A stretch of 64,000 bases of DNA, taken from assembly GCF_042649925.1 (NCBI RefSeq), contig NZ_JBHSAF010000006.1, forward strand, positions 186,001 to 250,000. The letters are read 5' to 3'. The notes under the pieces are model-generated. The model worked only from the letters and a program-made list of their open reading frames with translations, searched no databases and was not told the origin of the DNA. Below are positions 61,038-64,000 of this stretch, piece after piece; position 1 is the stretch's first letter, and each line of letters starts with the position of its first letter. This DNA comes from Pseudaeromonas sharmana (lineage in GTDB: Bacteria > Pseudomonadota > Gammaproteobacteria > Enterobacterales > Aeromonadaceae). A program made the translations under genes and the position numbers.

Positions 61038-61670
61038 TCACAGGCCTGGCCGCATTTCGCGCTCAAAATCAGTCAAGGAAGCCTGGAAAGACTCACGCTC
61101 GAACAGACGTCCCATGTAGCTCTTCAGTTCTTTGGCACCCTTGCCAGTGAGCTCAATGCCTAACACAGGCAAGCGCCACAATAGCGGAGCCATGAAGCAA
61201 TCGACCTGGCTGAATTCTTCGCTCATGAAGTAGGGATATTCATTGAAGATCGGCGCAATAGCCAGTAGCCCCTCGCGCAAATCTTTGCGGGCGACATCCG
61301 CATCAGCGGTATTAGCCATGATTTTGTCGACCAAAGAGTACCAGTCCAGTTCAATGCGATGCATCATCAGACGGCTATTACCACGCGCAACAGGATAGAC
61401 TGGCATCAGTGGAGGGTGAGGGAAACGCTCATCCAGATATTCCATGATGATGCGTGAGGTATACAGCACCAAGTCTCGATCAACTAATGTTGGCACTGTT
61501 CCATAGGGATTGAGCTCAAGCAGCTCTTCCGGCAGATTATTCAGGTCAACCGGACAAATGTCGACAGTTACCCCCTTCTCAGCCAGCACGATACGGACCT
61601 GATGACTAAATAAATCATTGGCCGCAGAGAACAACGTCATTATTGAGCGCTTATTGGCAGCAAAAGCCAT
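61038..61670 (-). CDS. sspA: Stringent starvation protein A, RNA polymerase-associated
   Basis: GST-like protein without glutathione transferase activity that binds RNA polymerase-sigma70 and alters transcription in starvation and acid stress. Thioredoxin-fold N-domain (MTLFSAANDLFSHQVRIVLAEKG, YGTVPTLVDRDLVLY) and all-helical C-domain including the surface motif PHPPLMPVYPVARG. Length 210; ATG 61670 has GGAGGGG just upstream, better than ATG 61688. Confidence 0.96.
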   Translation of the reverse strand: MAFAANKRSIMTLFSAANDLFSHQVRIVLAEKGVTVDICPVDLNNLPEELLELNPYGTVPTLVDRDLVLYTSRIIMEYLDERFPHPPLMPVYPVARGNSRLMMHRIELDWYSLVDKIMANTADADVARKDLREGLLAIAPIFNEYPYFMSEEFSQVDCFMAPLLWRLPVLGIELTGKGAKELKSYMGRLFERESFQASLTDFEREMRPGL

Positions 61671-61900
61671 CGACCCCTCCATTTTCAAAACAGAGACGGC
61701 AATGAAGGCCGCCCCTCATCGCCAGACAAATATATAACAAAGACAGGTGCTCCCTTTAGCGCCATACAAGCACTTAGGATTCTTCCAAGGAGAAAGCTGC
61801 CTAAAACAGGTGTAATAGTGTACCAGATCCTGCGACGCCTGCGCAGGAATCGATTGATTAAAATTATATAGATGCAAAAGTTGCTTGCTGGCACATAAAG

Positions 61901-61927
61901 AAAACCCCGGTCGAAACCGGGGTTTTT
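61901..61927 (-). terminator. Terminator of rplM-rpsI
   Basis: AAAACCCCGGT (61901-61911) and ACCGGGGTTTT (61916-61926) form an 11-bp stem with a CGAA loop. On the minus strand TTTTCTTTAT follows. Confidence 0.88.
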
Positions 61928-61938
61928 GATAACAGCGA

Positions 61939-62331
61939 TTAACGCTTGGAGTATTGCGGACGCTTACGAGCTTTGTGCAGACCGACTTTCTTACGTTCAA
62001 CGCGACGAGCGTCACGAGTAACGAAGCCAGCCTTGCGCAGCGCCGGGCGCAGGCTCTCATCATATTCCATCAGAGCACGGGTAATGCCGTGACGGATCGC
62101 GCCAGCTTGACCAGAGATACCACCGCCAGAAACAGTGATAAACAGGTCCAGCTTTTCGCTCAGCTCAACCAGCTCGAGAGGTTGACGAACAACCATACGA
62201 GCGGTCGGACGACCGAAATACTCTTCCAGAGAGCGCTTGTTGATGACGATGTTACCATTACCAGCCTTTACGAATACGCGAGCAGTGGAGCTCTTGCGAC
62301 GACCGGTACCGTAGTATTGATTTTCAGCCAT
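61939..62331 (-). CDS. rpsI: Ribosomal protein uS9
   Basis: Small-subunit protein whose C-terminal arginine reaches the P-site tRNA. Length 130, as in E. coli. Starts ENQYYGTGRRKSSTARVF, with GGISGQAGAIRHGITRAL and the basic C-terminus KARKRPQYSKR. Follows rplM by 15 bp in the conserved rplM-rpsI operon. Confidence 0.98.
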   Translation of the reverse strand: MAENQYYGTGRRKSSTARVFVKAGNGNIVINKRSLEEYFGRPTARMVVRQPLELVELSEKLDLFITVSGGGISGQAGAIRHGITRALMEYDESLRPALRKAGFVTRDARRVERKKVGLHKARKRPQYSKR

Positions 62332-62346
62332 TTGCCAGATCCCGAA

Positions 62347-62775
62347 TTAGATGTCCAAAACTTGAGGTTGTTGAGCAGCATGGTTGTGCTCGCCACCAGC
62401 GTAAACTTTCAGCTTACGGAACATGGCGCGACCCAGCGGGCCCTTAGGCAACATACCCTTAACTGCGGCTTCAATAACCATTTCTGGCTTGCGGTCAATC
62501 AGCTTTTCAAAGCTGATTGACTTGATCCCACCCGGGAAACCGGAGTGAGCGTGGTACATCTTGGCGGCAGCCTTGTTACCGGTAACAGCAACCTTCTCAG
62601 CATTGATCACGATGATGTAATCACCGGTATCGACGTGAGGAGTGTATTCCGGCTTGTGCTTACCGCGCAGACGGCTGGCAATCTCAGTGGCGAGGCGACC
62701 CAGAGTCTTGCCCTCGGCGTCAACAACGTACCAGTCACGCTTTACGGTTTCTGGCTTGGCAACGAAAGTTTTCAT
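62347..62775 (-). CDS. rplM: Ribosomal protein uL13
   Basis: Early-assembling large-subunit protein; in E. coli it also represses its own mRNA by binding the leader. Length 142, as in E. coli. Motifs: RDWYVVDAEGKTLGRLA, GDYIIVINAEKVAVTGNK, MLPKGPLGRAMFRKLKVYAG. A leader of about 140 nt precedes it, long enough to hold the autoregulatory structure. Confidence 0.98.
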   Translation of the reverse strand: MKTFVAKPETVKRDWYVVDAEGKTLGRLATEIASRLRGKHKPEYTPHVDTGDYIIVINAEKVAVTGNKAAAKMYHAHSGFPGGIKSISFEKLIDRKPEMVIEAAVKGMLPKGPLGRAMFRKLKVYAGGEHNHAAQQPQVLDI

Positions 62776-63233
62776 TACAGTTAACCCAAATTACTGTTTG
62801 AAAGATAAACCGCATCCGTAACACGGACACGACAAAATGTACCTACCCGTACCCCTTCGAATACAAGTTGGTTAGAGTGCTAGTACCGTCATATCGACGG
62901 CCTGTAACGTGGGCTGGGCGATTATAAGTGAAGTCGCCCAAGAAATCACCTGCATCTTTCATTGCCCGTGAAATTTGCATTCGCCCAGCCCAGCCCTTCC
63001 GCTGGATGCCCCCAGAAGAAAGGCCGCATATTTTGACTAACAAAAGACCACTCTGGCAAGGTATTCCTGTGGCAATGATGGAATTATCTCTGATCGAGTG
63101 GGCTCGCTCCATGCGAAATGTGCTCTGGCACAGGCATCCGTCAACCGTATGACATCAAGGGTACCCTCCCGCCACGACAGCAGGTATAGTGCACTCCATA
63201 CATGCTAGTTCCTGCAGTAAAAAGGATATGCTT
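62776..63233 (-). promoter_or_regulatory. rplM promoter and leader; gap without a gene
   Basis: A perfect minus-strand TATAAT lies at 62926-62921, with a weak GTGATT 17 bp upstream, giving an rplM leader of about 140 nt. A 12-bp inverted repeat, TGGGCTGGGCGA at 62910-62921 and TCGCCCAGCCCA at 62982-62993, encloses the promoter. The rest of the gap up to zapG holds no credible gene; zapE, which sits here in E. coli, is absent. Confidence 0.6.
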
Positions 63234-63629
63234 ATGACTGAATTCACTACCATTTTGTTTGTATTAATTGGCGTCATTATCGGTTTTGTTGCCGGACGAG
63301 CCACATCTCGCGCGGGAGATGCCAATAAGCTCCACAATGAGCTGACCCGGACAAGAAAAGAGCTGACTCACTACAAGCGGGAAATGACCGATCACTTTTC
63401 CAGCACCGCCAGTTTGCTCGAACAACTTGATGAGCAATACCAGCGACTCAGTCAGCATATGGTTGAGCAGAGCCAGAAGCTCATTCCTGCTGAGAACAAC
63501 CCTTTTCAAACCGAAACCACCGAACACGCCGACGGCGATGTCGAGTTAACACCCATTACCAATACCCAACCACTGGATTACTCCGGGCAACCGTCTGGCC
63601 TGCTGAGTGACAAAAATCGTTTGGCGTAG
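63234..63629 (+). CDS. zapG: Envelope/division protein ZapG (YhcB, DUF1043)
   Basis: Inner-membrane protein with one N-terminal membrane helix (about 5-24) and a cytoplasmic coiled coil (DANKLHNELTRTRKEL onward); relatives link cell wall growth and division. The family block MTDHFSSTASLLEQLDEQYQRLSQHM and the ending DYSGQPSGLL are typical. ATG 63234 has AAAGG eight bases upstream and gives 131 residues; ATG 63228 is too close to that site. degQ follows, as in E. coli. Confidence 0.92.
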   Translation: MTEFTTILFVLIGVIIGFVAGRATSRAGDANKLHNELTRTRKELTHYKREMTDHFSSTASLLEQLDEQYQRLSQHMVEQSQKLIPAENNPFQTETTEHADGDVELTPITNTQPLDYSGQPSGLLSDKNRLA

Positions 63630-63659
63630 GAACTTTTATTACAACTAGTAGTCATAATG

Positions 63660-63679
63660 AAGTGACTTAAGGGTCACTT
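63660..63679 (+). terminator. Weak hairpin between zapG and degQ
   Basis: AAGTGAC (63660-63666) pairs with GTCACTT (63673-63679), followed by TCATTCTATT. It may be a partial terminator. Confidence 0.35.
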
Positions 63680-63703
63680 TCATTCTATTAGGAGTTGTAA
63701 TCA

Positions 63704-64000
63704 ATGATGAACTCTTCTCGACTTAGCTTGTCTGCCCTTGCCCTTGCGCTTGGGCTTTGTGTTTTGCCCTTTTCAGCCAATGCTGCCTTGCCCTTAGCTG
63801 TTGATGGTCAGGAGATGCCGTCGCTAGCTCCGGTACTCGAGATTGTTACACCTGCCGTCGTCAATATTTCAGTGTCTGGAAAAAAGGTCACCAAAGAGGC
63901 TATTCCAGAGCAATTCCGCTTCTTTTTTGGACCTAACTTGCCATCAGAACAGGTACAGGAGCGGCCATTTCAAGCGCTGGGTTCCGGCGTGATCCTGGAT
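63704..64000 (+). CDS. degQ: Periplasmic serine endoprotease of the Do family, DegQ-like (5' part only)
   Basis: The first 99 codons are present. A signal peptide with a leucine-rich core ends SANAA, followed by LAPVLEIVTPAVVNISVSG, a loop with FFFGPN and ALGSGVILD, the start of the HtrA protease domain. The catalytic triad lies beyond the window. The position after zapG, the cleavable signal peptide and the short LA loop favour DegQ over DegP or DegS. GGAG lies nine bases before ATG 63704; ATG 63707 is also possible. Confidence 0.9.
   Translation, partial: MMNSSRLSLSALALALGLCVLPFSANAALPLAVDGQEMPSLAPVLEIVTPAVVNISVSGKKVTKEAIPEQFRFFFGPNLPSEQVQERPFQALGSGVILD

Overview
The window is a gene-dense chromosomal segment from a gammaproteobacterium with a GC-rich third codon position. 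The gene set points to the Aeromonadales or a near relative: a PyrBI attenuator with PyrL leader, RavA-ViaA, SspAB, LpoA-YraN-DiaA-DolP, a tapABCD-like pilABCD-coaE-zapD-yacG-mutT run, and pilTU next to yggS-proC-yggTU. This placement rests on gene content and order only, because no rRNA operon lies in the window. I see no insertion sequence, prophage, CRISPR array or integron.

Layout. 1-1.2 kb: a cut-off M23-type peptidase, rimI and holD, overlapping on the minus strand. 1.4-4.5 kb: ravA-viaA behind a CRP-like palindrome. 4.7 kb: tRNA-Trp. 5.0-6.6 kb: the pyrimidine operon pyrL-pyrB-pyrI with leader and attenuator. 6.7-7.8 kb: an orphan ParA/ParF-type ATPase with a ribbon-helix-helix-like partner. 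7.9-12 kb: fldB, brnQ, trmN6, srmB. 12.2-15 kb: a large CHASE4-PAS-GGDEF-EAL protein with a degenerate GGDEF site. 15.2-20.6 kb: yaaA, pilU-pilT and, divergently, yggS-proC-yggT-yggU. 20.6-28.4 kb: plsC, a ClpP-fold-like lipoprotein, a CSS-motif EAL protein, a small unknown protein, parC, ampD, nadC. 28.8-35.5 kb: type IV pilus genes pilA-pilB-pilC-pilD followed by coaE-zapD-yacG and convergent mutT.

35.5-55.5 kb (minus strand): the division and cell wall (dcw) cluster, transcribed mraZ-rsmH-ftsL-ftsI-murE-murF-mraY-murD-ftsW-murG-murC-ftsQ-ftsA-ftsZ, then lpxC and secA. Most junctions overlap by 4 bp. A three-repeat MraZ operator and a good sigma70-type promoter precede mraZ. No ddlB lies between murC and ftsQ; that gap has its own promoter. 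No recognisable secM lies between lpxC and secA.

55.7-64 kb: rnpB (RNase P RNA) and rsmI on the minus strand, then lpoA-yraN-diaA-dolP on the plus strand, sspA-sspB and rplM-rpsI on the minus strand, then zapG and the start of degQ. Themes that connect the genes are envelope growth (dcw cluster, LpoA, AmpD, ZapD, LpxC, PlsC, DolP), type IV pili (PilA-D, T, U) and c-di-GMP breakdown (two EAL proteins). The parts most worth a second look are the orphan ParA cassette, the lpxC-secA leader, the inverted repeat spanning the rplM promoter, and the regulatory overlaps at rnpB/rsmI and murC/ftsQ.
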